Shown: positions 11,181 through 22,968 of the stretch, piece after piece | Numbering within the stretch: position 1 is the stretch's first letter | Layout: each line of letters begins with the position of its first letter | Source: Pachyseris speciosa | Taxonomy: Eukaryota > Cnidaria > Anthozoa > Scleractinia > Pachyseridae | Direction: 5' to 3' | NCBI GenBank assembly: GCA_016490735.1 | Contig: JAEMWC010000139.1 | Span: 187,501-251,500 of the forward strand | Length of the DNA: 64,000 bases | Notes under the pieces: generated by a model | Databases searched by the model: none | What the model was told of the DNA's origin: nothing | Seen by the model: only the letters and a program-made list of their open reading frames with translations | Position numbers and translations under genes: made by a program

Positions 11181-11340
11181 CATTTTCAGCCGAGAGAATT
11201 TCAACTGAAGTCTTAGATTTTTTGCTCTACACCTCACCTCACCTTATCGATTGACTGGAGTCTACCAAATTTGCGACGAAAATTGCTGCTAATATAGCTC
11301 ATATTATATTCAAACATAGATATCAATTAGAACCAATAAA
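11181..11340 (-). promoter_or_regulatory. Leader exon ending ATG|GTGAGT (copy 2, orphan)
   Basis: Minus strand: ..TTCTCTCGGCTGAAA ATG then GTGAGTATC, with the ATG at 11,183-11,181. It is the same leader as copy 1 with scattered substitutions. It may be an alternative first exon of gene 1, or the remains of a ligand gene whose body was lost. Confidence 0.45.
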
Positions 11341-12180
11341 GATTCTAGTATAAGATGTCTAATATCAGAGACGCACGCAACAGAGGTTTATTCGCACATG
11401 TAACGATGTAATTACGATAATGTTCTCTACACTTTTCTGGGGCATACAGTTGACTCCAAACAATAGAACGGATGTATTCGCACTGATAAACAAATAGTTT
11501 GATGATGCCCACTAAACAAAAATTCAAAGAAATTAAACATGATTTGATTCACCCCAAATCCAGCCGAATTTAAAATTGATTCAATTTGCTCACCAAAAAG
11601 AAACCCGGAAATCTCAAAGCTTGGAGCAAATATCCGTCACTTTGGCGGAAGATGAAACGAGCCCACGCATGAGCAAATCAATGATTGCGTGAAAACAGAC
11701 CACAAAATATAAATGTCCTTCTCAGGTCACATTCCTTTAGGTCGTTAACGGGCGTTCTCGTAAACTATTTTAACCAAGCAACATGGTTGCATTCAGCTGT
11801 GCACGGTTCAGATTGTTACAGTAAATTTGAAGGTCGTTTCACAGGACAGCAACTGTCAAAGGCTCGTGCCAAGCCTTTGTCGTCATCCAGAAGGACACAG
11901 TGATCCACAGTGACTTCTCTCAGTGTTTCCTCTTAGATGATTGTGTAAACTGGTACGCTGACGTTCTAAACGAAAGCGTGGTAAAATATGATTATCTAGA
12001 AATATATTACTAGAGTATTCCACCAAGGAAAACGGAATATTGGCGGTGGCCTTTTGAGTCGGCTGAACTAGTGGTCCGATATACTGCGATATTTGTTATA
12101 TTTTAAGGAGAAAGAGCGTGGTGCCGGAAAGCTGAGAAATAAAACCTCTATTTTAACTATTCAGTTAGTTTTGCGAGTTT

Positions 12181-12850
12181 TAAGTCCCGGCCAAACGCGA
12201 GCGAGAGTCGATGAGAGTTGACGAGAGTTGGAACTCTTTGAGCGCGTATGAGTCGATGAGAGTGATCAGAGTTGAGCCAAACGAGGACGAGAGTTTACTT
12301 ACAGGCAAAGGAAAGAGAGACCCTGGGGACGACCATTGAAACATAATTTCATCCGGTTCGCGTTTGTAAACAAGACAATGAGTCGCCAGCACCGTACCGG
12401 TAGAATAAGTTTTGTGCCCAAGCAAAAAGCTTCTGCGTGTTTATTTCTAATACTTTTATTTAACGAGGAAGAAGCGGATATTTATCCGAAAAGTGGTAAG
12501 ACGAGAGACTGGATAAAGCGTCGGGTCGACAAAAGTTATTTCAACAACATAACTTTTTCTTTGTTCCCCAACGAATTCGCCATGTTGTTTTTCACGGCCA
12601 GCTATAAAAAATGAGCCCGCTGCAATAAAAGGGCAACTGCTGACCACGAAACTCTCGATCGACCCCTCCTACGCTGGGCCAAACGAGGTATTAAAGCTCT
12701 CGCCAACTCTCATGGAAAATGTGAGCAGGTTCAAATTCGATGAGAGCTCTCAAGAGTCGACGAAAGTAGCCGACAGCGCATGATAGTTCTTGGCCAAACA
12801 AGAGCGAGAGTTCCAACTCTCGTCAACTCTCATTGACTCTTTACACCACC
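12181..12850. mobile_element. Harbinger-like non-autonomous insertion
   Basis: Interrupts unit 2 between GCGAGTTTT and CTGGAGCCACTGAGACC, which are nearly contiguous in unit 1. Both ends carry GAGAGTTGACGAGAGTTGG in opposite orientation, plus repeated GGCCAAACGAG and GCGAGAGT words. It is therefore a palindromic element of about 670 bp. Confidence 0.65.
12336..12614 (+). pseudogene. Transposase-like N-terminal remnant (Harbinger-type?)
   Basis: A 92-codon frame inside the 12.2-12.85-kb insertion. The segment KTRDWIKRRVDKSYFNNI resembles the W(V/I)..R...G.(Y/F)..L stretch near the N terminus of PIF/Harbinger (HARBI1-type) transposases. The catalytic DDE region is absent, so it cannot be active. 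Family assignment is by pattern only. Confidence 0.35.
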
Positions 12851-13664
12851 TGGAGCCACTGAGACCTAGCACCGAACGATTGGACACTTGCAATTTGTTT
12901 GACCCTTTATAAGCTGTTCAGTGTTTCAGTTTTCTGTCCATCAATATCGTCAATTAGTTTGAACGTATTATAGGGCTTTAGGAAATATATGAATAGAGTG
13001 CTATCTACCATTTCATTCTTACCTTTTGATAAACGATGCTGGCTCTTGCTTGATATGAAAGTGGAATTAAAGGTTTTGAAATTGTACAATCGTAGTTGAA
13101 TTACTTCCTATACTTTTCTTTCTCATAATCATTAGTCCACGCAATATGCGGAAAAGACCACTTGATGAAATTGGAAAGAATTCTCGGCAGCCGTTAATCA
13201 CAGAAGGAGCTAATTTTAGACAAGTGGAATGCTCCCTCCTCATTAAATTCCTTTGATTTACAACTTTAATTTGTTAGGCATGATTTACTACGCACGAAAA
13301 CCAACCAAAACATTAACAATCCGGAAGTGGCAGGTGACTACTGGAAGTTCTTTTCCCCGTGGCGCATATATATATCATTTGGAGAAGCCAAATGCGTGCT
13401 AACAAAACGTTTGCTCACTATCCGTATCAACGATAAAAATTGGTTCAGTAAGAGAAAACTAAGACTACTCGCGTTTGCCGACTAGTGTGTCCACAACTTC
13501 GACGGTTAAATAGTTTGGTAAGCCAAATGAACTATTTTTTTGAATAATTTAACATTTTTACAGACATCAGTAGTATTTACAGAGTTACGATTATTACGAT
13601 ACTGACAACACTTACAACAGATATCTAAACAACAAAAATAACTTACTTACAGTGCGTTCCTTTC

Positions 13665-13965
13665 TCCTCATTAAATTCCTTTGATTTACAACTTTGATTT
13701 GTTAGGCATGATTTACTACGCACGAAAACCAACCAAAACATTAACAATCCGGAAGTGGCAGGTGGCTACCGGAAGTTCTTTTCCCCGTGGCACATATTAT
13801 ATATCATTTGGAGAAGCCAAATGCGTGCTAAAAAAATGTTTTGCTCACTATCTGTATCGGGGTCAATAAGAAGAGACTAAGACTACTCTGGTTTGTCGAC
13901 TAGTGTGTCCACACCTTCGACGGTTAAATCGTTTGACAAGCCAAATGAACTAACTGATATTTTAA
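13665..13965 (-). repeat. Tandem third copy of block end
   Basis: Repeats the last 300 bp of unit 2 (from TCCTCATTAAATTCCTTTGATT through GACTAGTGTGTCCACA and GACGGTTAAAT). Positions 9,580-9,860, 13,245-13,525 and 13,670-13,935 are therefore three near-identical copies. Confidence 0.8.
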
Positions 13966-14344
13966 GAAACAGAAAATATAGTTTTTGCGCGCCTGTTTGC
14001 TGAGATGTATAGACAGCACAAAAGAACGATCTGATCGTCACTTTTTAGGAACGGCAAGACCCGGCTAGGCCTCGTCTCAGAAATGGATGGCCAATTTGAG
14101 AGCTAGCTCTACTGAGGCTTATTCTTGGATCAGCTTTTTCCGCGGTTTTAACTCTTTCCGATGACATCCGACATTTGCGCCTTTGGTCATCCCATAAATG
14201 TTTAAGGCCGCTATATACGTAAATAAATTATTATAAATTATTATTCCATGTAAATACTGAAATTATCGACTGAAATACTTTGAAAACAATCCCCCGAAGT
14301 CAGAAGATCCCTCGCACGTTACTGCCATGTTTATTTCCTTCTTG
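13966..14344. other. No feature recognised
   Basis: No gene or clear repeat seen. Confidence 0.45.
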
Positions 14345-14602
14345 CAATGGAAACGTAAAGCTTGTGGGATGTGGCTGGAGTCACAAGGATACTTCAAATC
14401 TTCCAAAGCAAAGATTGAGCCAAGCATTAGCAGCCGTGGACAGCTGTTTCGGCCTTGTTAGGCCTCATCAGCATGGCATAGCTAATGCTCAGGCTCAAGT
14501 ACCCACATATCAATAAAACAAACAATGGAAACGTAAAGCTTGTGGGATGTGGCTGGAGTGACAAGGATACTTCACAAATTAATGTGATCAAGTAAGCAGA
14601 AG
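14345..14602. repeat. Tandem duplicated element with CAGCTGTTTCGGCC
   Basis: AATGGAAACGTAAAGCTTGTGG..GGATACTTCA occurs at 14,346 and 14,525 (180-bp period). Between them lies GGACAGCTGTTTCGGCC TTGTTAGGCCTCATCAG. A third partial copy of the AGCAAAGATTGAGCC..CAGCTGTTTCGG part is at 14,990-15,060, beyond the MITE. It is an unclassified repetitive element. Confidence 0.6.
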
Positions 14603-14925
14603 CAGGAGCCCATGAATAGGAGCTTCACTCTCCCATATAAGCCCTTTGAGTCAACCTTTGCGCGTATCTTTTCTATTTTTAGAAAGCTGTGGGTTTCTAA
14701 ATTCGCATGCACTGTTCAGAATGCCCAAGAGAAGGATCAGGACAACGCGCTTCCCACCTTTGGCTACAATTTTTTACGCATGATTGTGGGCGGAATTTAC
14801 TGGAAACAGATTTTCCCGAGAAATTGGAGTCTCCTGCAGAAAAAGCCGTTCTAAAAATAGAATATACGCGCAAACGTTGACTCAAGGAAACAGTGCATAT
14901 GGAGGCTCCTATTCATGGGCTCCTG
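14603..14925. mobile_element. hAT-like MITE with CAGGAGCCCATG ends
   Basis: 323 bp with long imperfect terminal inverted repeats beginning CAGGAGCCCATGAATAGGAG, flanked by a 7-bp direct repeat GCAGAAG. The same family, inverted, is at 51,660-51,968. The CAG termini and 7-8-bp target duplications suggest hAT; there is no transposase. Confidence 0.75.
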
Positions 14926-15361
14926 GCAGAAGCCACTCTAAGGGCACTAAGGCCACAAGGTAGCGGGCATTACCCTTTAAATCTACCAAAGCAAAGATTG
15001 AGCCCAAGCATTAGCAGTCATGGACAGCTGTTTCGGCAAGACAAGGATGCTTCACAAATTAAACAACTGTCCTTATTTCCTTCTTGGATGAGTTGTCGTA
15101 GTTATGTGTTCACAGTCTATTCATTACGCAATAGCTTGTAATTGGCTATCCGAAGCGAATTGGCGAGAAAGTTTTATCAGCTAAAAATAGACCAAATTGT
15201 GAAAACGCCGTTTCACAAACGTTGTATGGAAGTTACACTCTCTAGGTAATGGGCTCCTGTTGGAGTGTACATATCATTATAACCCTAAGTTCGACCGCCG
15301 CCGAGGCACTTCTAATAAATTAAGGAACTTGTATTGAGACAATTCCATATGCATGCAATGC
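14926..15361. other. Repeat remnant and 3' flank of gene 2
   Basis: Contains the third partial CAGCTGTTTCGG copy (to about 15,060). No gene is recognised. Confidence 0.45.
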
Positions 15362-15367
15362 TTTATT
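15362..15367 (-). promoter_or_regulatory. Poly(A) signal AATAAA, gene 2
   Basis: About 95 nt past the stop codon on the minus strand, in a context conserved with the gene 1 signal (GTGAACA..AATAAAG). Confidence 0.6.
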
Positions 15368-15459
15368 TCTGTTCACATAGAGCTCATTACTTCACAATGT
15401 CTTAGTTTAAAGAATTTTACATTAACATCAAAATTTAACTGATTCACCAAATTTTTGCT

Positions 15460-16086
15460 CTAGGACGTGTACAACCCACATTCACAGCAAACTCGGATTT
15501 CCTGCAAATAAAACTCATAGATGAACCCTTCTCTCCTGATAAATTCCTGCTCTATGGTGGTACTCTGACAATGCCCAAGCACGCCACCTACTCCGCATTC
15601 CTCATCTGATCCACACAACACTTCATTTATGTAACGAGGGAACTTTGTTGGACCCAGATCTGTGTAGACGGGGCAAACCTCACACAGCCTGTCTTGGTCT
15701 CCTATGGTACTTTCGCACGTGCCTAGATTTATTATCGAAGGATAATTGGAATCTCGCTTGCTGTGTATAGTTTCACGACTCTTAGTTAGAGTGCTGTTTT
15801 GTGCACCACCAACCAATCTCAGGGACTCGTGTCCAGCTAACTTCGTTCCTTTGGTTTTGATTTGTCTCATCTGCGAGTGGAGGGAGACCAGGTTAGGAAA
15901 ATTTTCCGCTTCCTTTCGAGTGAAGGCCATGTAGAAGGAGTTGAAGTAACCCATCGGCCCAGGTTTTCTTCCAAAGAACTTGAGGCACGCTACGAAGGTA
16001 TCACGGTCATGTATAGGTGACGTCCAGCGGAATCCACTACATACAAGGGGTATGGCAGCGGCTAACAACAGTATGCGCAGACTCAT
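15460..16086 (-). CDS. Secreted cysteine-rich ligand, IL-17-like (gene 2), main exon
   Basis: A 208-residue exon, closest to gene 1. A signal peptide (LRILLLAAAIPLVCSG) precedes the family block GRKPGPMGYFNSFYMAFT and EAENFPNLVSLHSQM. A pro-region follows, ending at a dibasic HSKR near residue 112. The cysteine-rich domain reads C-x10-C-x2-C-x19-C-x5-C-x8-C-x26-CC-x-C with CPVYTDLG, FPRYINEVLC and CCECGLY. It is probably secreted and cleaved at the basic site. The ATG is preceded by GCATTTTAG, a splice acceptor, and the diverged leader exon ending in ATG at 19,550 would join in phase 0. The frame is intact and the poly(A) signal is conserved with gene 1, so it looks functional. Receptor and role are unknown. 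Confidence 0.75.
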   Translation of the reverse strand: MSLRILLLAAAIPLVCSGFRWTSPIHDRDTFVACLKFFGRKPGPMGYFNSFYMAFTRKEAENFPNLVSLHSQMRQIKTKGTKLAGHESLRLVGGAQNSTLTKSRETIHSKRDSNYPSIINLGTCESTIGDQDRLCEVCPVYTDLGPTKFPRYINEVLCGSDEECGVGGVLGHCQSTTIEQEFIRREGFIYEFYLQEIRVCCECGLYTS

Positions 16087-16309
16087 CTAAAATGCAACAA
16101 AGGAAATGTTTTTGAGCTTGTCCAATAGGGATTTTCCTAAACAGTTTAAATTCGCTATTGCCGTGAATCAAATATAACACAAGACAAAGAGAGCTAATGG
16201 CCTAGCTAAGCGAAACAGAGTGTTAGCTAAGGCCCTCCTTTGTCTCGTAATTTAAGTTCAAATGTAAAACCTATTTCAAGACACAGTGCTTCATTCAAGA
16301 CTTCACTTA
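16087..16309. other. 5' flank or intron of gene 2
   Basis: No feature seen. Confidence 0.4.
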
Positions 16310-18110
16310 GGGTGCGTTTCTTTGGGAGTTTTTGATCCGAGATCATGGGAATTCGTTACCACCAAAGAAACGAAGAATCTGAAAATGGATTTTTTTCTTT
16401 AGCCTTGACAACCCCAGCATGCATAAAAAGTATGAAAATACGAGCAGGACGGATAACTTCGGTTTAACCCATTGACTACCGCAGGTTTTTACATTTTCGG
16501 AGTGATTTTCCACCTATAAACGATGAATAGCAATTCGTGACTCTTTATTTGAACTACCAGGGAAAAGTGGTGCTGTCCTAAGGCACTGGAGGCTCAAGGT
16601 TTCTGAAAACGTCATTTTGACGTAGCTATTTTTTATCCGTGAAGCGACAACAATGGCCCAAGTTGGGTTTGCTTGCGATTTCTGCTAAATTTACAGCCAT
16701 TTTTCATCTTTAGTGGCTGCCTGATGAGCATCATTAAGCGTGACGGTAGCTAAGAGTCCACTTTCTCAAAGAATCGAGCAAGGTGATGTTCTTTGTTGTT
16801 GAATTTGGCTTGTTACTCGACGAACTGGGAATTTGGCCGGTCGAACACTTAGTACCTTTGGGACTCGACTATTGATGAATTTCTCGACCTACCGCCACAT
16901 ATTTTGGAATTTCTGTGTACTGAAGATGACCACGAGCAGGAAATTTTGGCGGTAGGTCGGAGTGGCTGTAGACTTAGTTTATATGTGAAAGAATTGGGGG
17001 AAGGAACGGGCGCTGTCAAAAATTCTCGTTAGTTCCCAGCATGCAATGCGCTCAAGATGTTGAAAATGTCGGGAAGGCCCGAATGCACTGGAACAAAAGG
17101 CTGTATCTACGCTCGGGAGAAGAATATGAACAAAAAAAGTCATTTCTAAGCTAGAAAAAGGACTGAATTTCGTTATGATGGTTGAATTTGGGTTTTTTGA
17201 CGATGATTTCCCTAAAAAACATGAAGGCAAAAAGGGGCATTTTTGTTGTTTCTCTTTGACGTTAAAAACGGCCAGTTTCGTTCTTGTCCAAACTCAAAAG
17301 GCCATATTTGGTAAAAATCGCTACGTTTCTTGCATTTATTGGATATCCAAATTTAAAGGGCATTCCATTTCGTGCTCACAACTAACAGTTAAGGCAATAT
17401 TCGTGCGATTGAGAAAGTTGCAATGTTTTGAACCATGGGAGTTTTTTACGGCCGGTTTTGGCCGGCACGGGTGCCAATGGGTTAATTTCACGAAAAAACC
17501 CGCCTTGAACGCTCGCCATGACCCAGCTGACAAAATAATAATAATAATAATAACTGTCTGTGCTAATCATCCTCGCAAAGTACAGCAAGGACGCAGCTCA
17601 ACAAGGTCGAACCGAAAGCATATACAAGGCGCCTCTGGCAGCCGCTATACGGTCCATGTATGACCTTGGAGCACAGCCTACAGCCAGCTCGAATAAGCCG
17701 TATGTTGGTTTTTGCTGAGGGAGGAAAACCGGAGTACCCGGAGAAAAACCCTCGGAGCAGGGTCGAGAACCAACACAAACTCAGCCCACTTATGGCGCAC
17801 CACCGGGAATCGAACCCGGTGCCACATTGGTGGAAGGCGAGTGCTCTCACCACTACGCCATCCCTGCTCCCCGGAAATGGCGGCAATATGGCGGATTTCC
17901 ACAAGACAACCGCTTGCCAAACGTACTACTTTTTGTATCCTTTCCCCAAAGAAACGCACGGATCATGAATCCTAAAAATCCGGATTTAGATTTGATCTAA
18001 TGTATCCACTCGTAGGGTGGTTTCTTTAGATTCAAAATCCATTTTCGGATTTTAGTAAAGAAACGCAAAATCCGATTTTGGATTTTGGATTTTCCCAAAG
18101 AAACGCACCC
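16310..18110. mobile_element. 1.8-kb TIR element, GGGTGCGTTTCTTTGGG ends
   Basis: The ends are exact 17-bp inverted repeats (GGGTGCGTTTCTTTGGG at 16,310; complement ending at 18,110). A further internal CCCAAAGAAACGCAC copy is near 17,945. GGATTTT-type subterminal repeats are frequent near the right end. No transposase is recognised inside; a SINE is nested at 17,536-17,872. No clear target duplication, perhaps because another MITE abuts on the right. Confidence 0.55.
17536..17872 (-). mobile_element. tRNA-derived SINE, Nin-domain-like core
   Basis: Minus strand: a tRNA-like head with A box (GGCGTAGTGGTGAGAGC) and B box (GGTTCGATTCCC) comes first. A core containing GGTTTTTCTCCGGGTACTCC follows, then a (TTA)n tail. 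The core recalls the Nin central domain known from invertebrate SINEs; that label is from memory of the motif. Length is about 337 bp. Confidence 0.7.
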
Positions 18111-18579
18111 CAATCTCGTACCCAGAGCCCTCGGGCTGTTTGGTCAGCGGGTGGACGCCTGGGAGAGACTCTGGGGACAGGTCCGACTCTGGGATGATGG
18201 ACCGCCATTTTCCCAATCTCCTTCCCAGAGTCCTCAGGCTCTTTGGCCAGCGGTTAGTCGCCAGGAGAGACTCTGGGATAATGGACCGCCATTTTCCAGA
18301 AAATCTTGGGTAAAACAATGGAAGCCGTTACGGGCCAGCCAATCAAAAAATTGATTTTTTTCCATTATCCCAGACTCTCTCCTGGCGACTAACGGCTGGC
18401 CAAAGAGCCTGAGGACTCAGGGTACGAGATTGCCATTTTCCCAGAAAATCTGGGGTAAAACAATAGAAGCCGTTACGGGCCAGCCAATCAAAAAAATTGA
18501 TTTTTTTTCCATTATCCCAGAGTCTCTCCTGGCGACTAACCGCTGGCCAAAGAGCCTGAGGACTCTGGGTACGAGATTG
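18111..18579. mobile_element. MITE with CAATCTCGTACCCAGAG ends
   Basis: 469 bp with outer inverted repeats CAATCTCGTACCCAGAG. Several internal copies of the CTCTCCTGGCGACTAAC/GCTGGCCAAAGAGCCTGAGG module lie in both orientations, giving strong hairpin potential. A GGTAAAACAAT(G/A)GAAGCCGT unit is duplicated at 18,310 and 18,455. Confidence 0.8.
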
Positions 18580-19489
18580 AATCGCCCCATGACCCCTTGC
18601 ACTCAGCCACTACTGAAGTGCAAAGTACAAACTTAGAATGGAAAACTGATTTAAGTATACTTGAGGAACTGAGCACAATATTCACCCACTGTTGCAATTA
18701 AATTCCAACAAACCGCACATCTTTTTCCTTTGCAATATCACGACGGTTTTTTTTGCGTTAAGTTTGATTCAGTGGAAATGAAGAGTTTTCCTAAAAGCCG
18801 TCGTAGACATTTCACATCTTTACTGTTTAAGAGTTCGACCAAAGACGCAATATTTTTAACTGTCAAATGTTAATTAATTAAGTAACTTTTTAATTAAAGT
18901 CGAGAATAAATACGATTTTCTCGAAAGAAGCTAAACTGAAGAGTTTTTATTTGAGAAAACATCAAAAACCGGCCGGTAGCTCTCGAGTGCGCATAAACCT
19001 TTGAAAATACGAAACAAGCGTGAGAATACAAGTTGTGGTTGTAAAATGAAATGTGACATGTCATTACGTTTACAAATTTCAAAAAGCGGCTATATGAGTC
19101 ACCTGCTCGAGTGATATGTAATTTTGCTTTTCCATCCCAAAAATGGTCTTCTCAATTGATGAAAGTGTCATTTTTTTTACCTAGATTCTCACGTGTAAGC
19201 ACGTCAAATTAAACCTGGAGGTCACCACAGTACCTGATTCATGTATTAAACGAGCCCCTTATTCATGTCTGAGTTTGTGAATGAAATCTCCAAGCAAAGC
19301 CACAGAAATAAAACTTTTAACGTTTCTTGCCAGTGCCAGCACCTCCTGATGGTGCAGTTTATATTCAAATAACGGTTTTTAAATTTATCTGAAAGTTAGA
19401 AGTGCGTCGGGTGATTTCACATTCTGTACTAGTTTAACCACCGACAATGACGCATGAAGGAAAACAACATATGTGAATTTACAATAGCA
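18580..19489. other. No feature recognised
   Basis: AT-rich; no gene seen. Confidence 0.45.
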
Positions 19490-20950
19490 AAACTGCGTCA
19501 GCTCTGACTTGATTTTGCATTGTTGGCACGTCATCAGATAAATACTCACCATTCTGGGCAGGGAGAATTTCGTACTCTTAATTTGCCTCTTCTTATAATT
19601 CTGTCCGTCACCCCGTTCAATCCTTTTGATCGACCGATTCTATTGCGAAATTCTGACGAAAATTCCTGCTCTTATTAATAACGCTATGTCCAAACAGATA
19701 TGAGATACATGCGACCAATAAAGATTATAATATAAGTTCTCTTAATATCAAATACGCAATAGAGGTTGATGGAACGGAGGCGAGTCACCTAAGCTAAGTT
19801 ATAGTATAAAACGCTTTCCACATACAGTTTTTCTCTAAAACAATAATACCAGTGCATTTGGATAGTGGGGTAAAGAGTTTCGCTTCACAAACGGAGAAAT
19901 TTGTACCTACCACGATGAATACTGAATTGGCAACTTTTTCATGACAGAAAAAATGTTCTGTGCAACCAGTTGGATCATTTGGGAAGTATGTAAAGTAAAT
20001 AGATTTAGTGTTCAGTCAAACAATCAAAATTTGGAAAGAAATAGAAGAACAGAACATATGTATCTTTTGAATGTATTACAACTTAATTTGAATGGTCCCA
20101 AATCGAACTTAACTGAAATTAATTTGATTTGCCCAACAAATTAAAGGATATTCCACAAAATCCCAGAGGGCGATGTTTCGTGCCACGCCTTTTCCGACGG
20201 GTGGGGCGGAGGGATACAATAACAACGAAGGCTAGCTACCATGTCTCCCCTTACTGAAATGAAGAAACTGATGCTAACGTACAAATATGATGGGGGTACT
20301 GTGCGGTGGACTAGAATCCCACCTAATAGGAAGACAGAGTGGCTCAACACTGTGTGATTTTACTTTAAACCAAAAGACATTAATAAAAACATTTATCACA
20401 ACTCAGGTTTGTCGGCGCTAAAACCTCAAAGGGCAGGCCATGGCTGTAGACTGCACAGTTTTGTTGCCCTTTATGCAACAGAAACCAAAGCCAGAGAGCC
20501 CATCCAGGCACAGGATCGTTGGGAATGAACTTCGTGTAAGCTTTGCTTTCAATTTTCTGTTTCACCCTTACAACCCCGCCTGACATGAAAGGCTTAGGGA
20601 AAAATGGATAGAGTACATTTTATCTTCTACGCGACATTACCTTCAAATCAATTTCCCCTTAAAGATTCCTCGTAAATCGTCTCTCGCTGCATGTACACCC
20701 TTCGTGCTTAAAACAGTTATGACCCTTGGTTCTTTTGAATCAAGAATCAAGGCTTTTTCATGCCAATCGTGTTCTAATTACTTCCTACTTCTCTTTCTCA
20801 CTAATTATTATTTCGGATTTCGGAGTCCATTATAATAATTACAAGAAACGGAAGCAGCCACTTGATGATGAATTTGGACAGAACTCTCATGACCTAAGAA
20901 TAGTCCGCCAGCACTTTTTGTAGCCGTTTTCGAGAAAGCAGATATCGGAA
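19490..20950 (-). repeat. Diverged upstream block, unit 3
   Basis: Weaker match to units 1 and 2. TGACTTGATTTTGC..AATACTCACCATT at 19,510-19,555 and GACCAATAAAGATT near 19,717 match one end. TAATTACTTCCTA..CACTTGATGA at 20,779-20,870 matches the other. It lies upstream of gene 2 as units 1 and 2 lie upstream of gene 1. Confidence 0.6.
19550..19720 (-). promoter_or_regulatory. Leader exon ending ATG|GTGAGT (copy 3), for gene 2
   Basis: Minus strand: ..CTCCCTGCCCAGA ATG then GTGAGTATT, with the ATG at 19,552-19,550. Joining to 16,086 removes about 3.46 kb in phase 0. The donor and ATG are kept although flanking sequence has diverged. Confidence 0.5.
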
Positions 20951-22225
20951 GAGGTGCTTTAGCCTGTCATAACTAATACTAGTTTTTGCATAGTGGAACA
21001 AGTTAACAAAACGCTTCGATAAAAAAATTGTGTGATAAACAAACGGTAGGAGGTGATTCTCTTTCTTTGTTCTTCTTGAGTTCATGGTTAATGTCGACGT
21101 TAGTAAGTAAATGTCTCTCAATGGAAGGTAAATAAGACCAACGTTTGAACTCTCATTAACCACTCGGTGGCTTTGGCGGCGAACAGAAGAATACAAACCC
21201 TTCCAGAGGGTACTCTTTAATAGTCATGAGTCTTTTAATTTTCGCCTTTTGCAATTTCTAATATAAATATCGAGGTTATTTTTTTGTTGTCATTTATATG
21301 ACCACAACAAAAATGAAATAATGATGACAAAGTTACACTTGGCAAATGTAGTTCTTTTATAATGAGTCTCCCTTTCCTTGCGAAGTCCAATATAGTTTTT
21401 CCAATTAAATCTTTTGGCTTAGTAGGTTCCCACCTTTTTTGTCTTTGTTAGTGTTAAAAATGCTAAAATTGCTAGAATCTAGTAATGCTCTCCTCTAAAC
21501 TTGTTACTGTGACTTCTCTTGACAAAATATTTTTGAGAAAGTCAAAGTGAATGTAAACAAGGTTCTGATGTCTCGAAGGCTACACTGTCTACCTTTTATT
21601 AACAAAAGTCAATATACCACAGTTATCACTTTGATTAGCTAACAGGATTTTCGACAAAGTGAGCCACTTCCGTTGAAAGCCATTTGCGTTATGTACAGTA
21701 AGTTATAGCTTTGTGAGAATTATTTCATTCAAACATTTTGTGCAAGAAATACAAAACTTTCCTCACCTACGACCAAGCTCAGCTTGGTGATAATCTGCAC
21801 GTTCATTTTTCCTAAATGAACTGGGGAAAAAACTAACATACTAGGCATCAAACGATTTTAATAACCTTAATAGCCCCGAAATACTGAAAACTAAATCAAT
21901 TTTATAATTCAAAAGAAATAAAAGCACTTTTTATGATTCCTACCTTTTTCGTTTGAAACCTTCCCGCGCGCTTTTAATATTCATTGTATATAGACCTAGT
22001 AGCATTATTTGTGTAACTGTACTTAACAATTGGTTCATGCGTCAGCGTGCGTTCATCGAGATATGAAGCACGCTCGCGCAAATGAATTTGACTACACGAA
22101 TTTACCAGCTCTGTTATAAAGCAATCTTAAGCTTTTACCATGTACGTACTGTTTTATTGTTGCACTGACAGTATTTATTTTCCTTCAACACGGCCGTTCT
22201 ACATCCACGACAAAGGCACCCTGTA
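20951..22225. other. No gene recognised
   Basis: AT-rich intergenic sequence with chance open frames only. Confidence 0.45.
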
Positions 22226-22922
22226 TCAAAATTACTACTACTACTACCACCACCACCACTACAACAACCACCACCACCACCGCCGCCGCCGCCGTCGCCA
22301 CTACCGCTACCACTACCACTACCTCTACCACTACCACTACCACCACCACCACTACCACCACCACTACCACTACCACTACCACTGCCACTGCCACTGCCAC
22401 TGCCACTGCCACTGCCTCTGCCTCGCTACCGCTACCGCTACCACTACTGCTAATGCTACTGCTATTGCCTCTGCCACTGCCACTGCCACTGCCATTACCG
22501 CTACCACTACCATTACCGCTACTGCTAACACTACCACTACTGCTAATGCTACTGCTACTGCTACTGCTACTGCTACTGCTACTGCTACTGCTACTGCTAC
22601 CGCTACTGCTACCGCTACCGCTACTGCTACTGCTACCGCTACTGCTACTGCTGCTGCTGCTGCTACCGCTACTGCTACTGCTACCGCTACCGCTACTGCT
22701 ACCGCTACTGCTACCGCTACTGCTACCGCTACTGCTACCGCTACTGCTACCGCTACTGCTACCGCTACTGCTACCGCTACTGCTACCGCTACTGCTACCG
22801 CTACTGCTACCGCTACTACTACTACACTACCACCACCACCACCACCACCACCAACGCCGCCGCCGCCGCTGCTGCCGCCGCTGCTGCTGCTACTGCTGTT
22901 ACAACTACTACTGCTGCTGCTG

Positions 22923-22968
<46 letters not shown>

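Larger units (their letters stand above)
11117..13664 (-). repeat. Duplicated upstream block, unit 2
   Basis: Second copy of 7,741-10,006. It carries its own ATG|GTGAGT leader exon but is not followed (toward lower coordinates) by its own ligand gene before unit 1. A Harbinger-like insertion occupies 12,181-12,850. Confidence 0.8.

Noticed and set aside
17563..17975. Several overlapping frames with SRDGVVVRALAFHQC-like sequence
   Set aside because: This is the tRNA-derived SINE read through its head and core, a common false protein.
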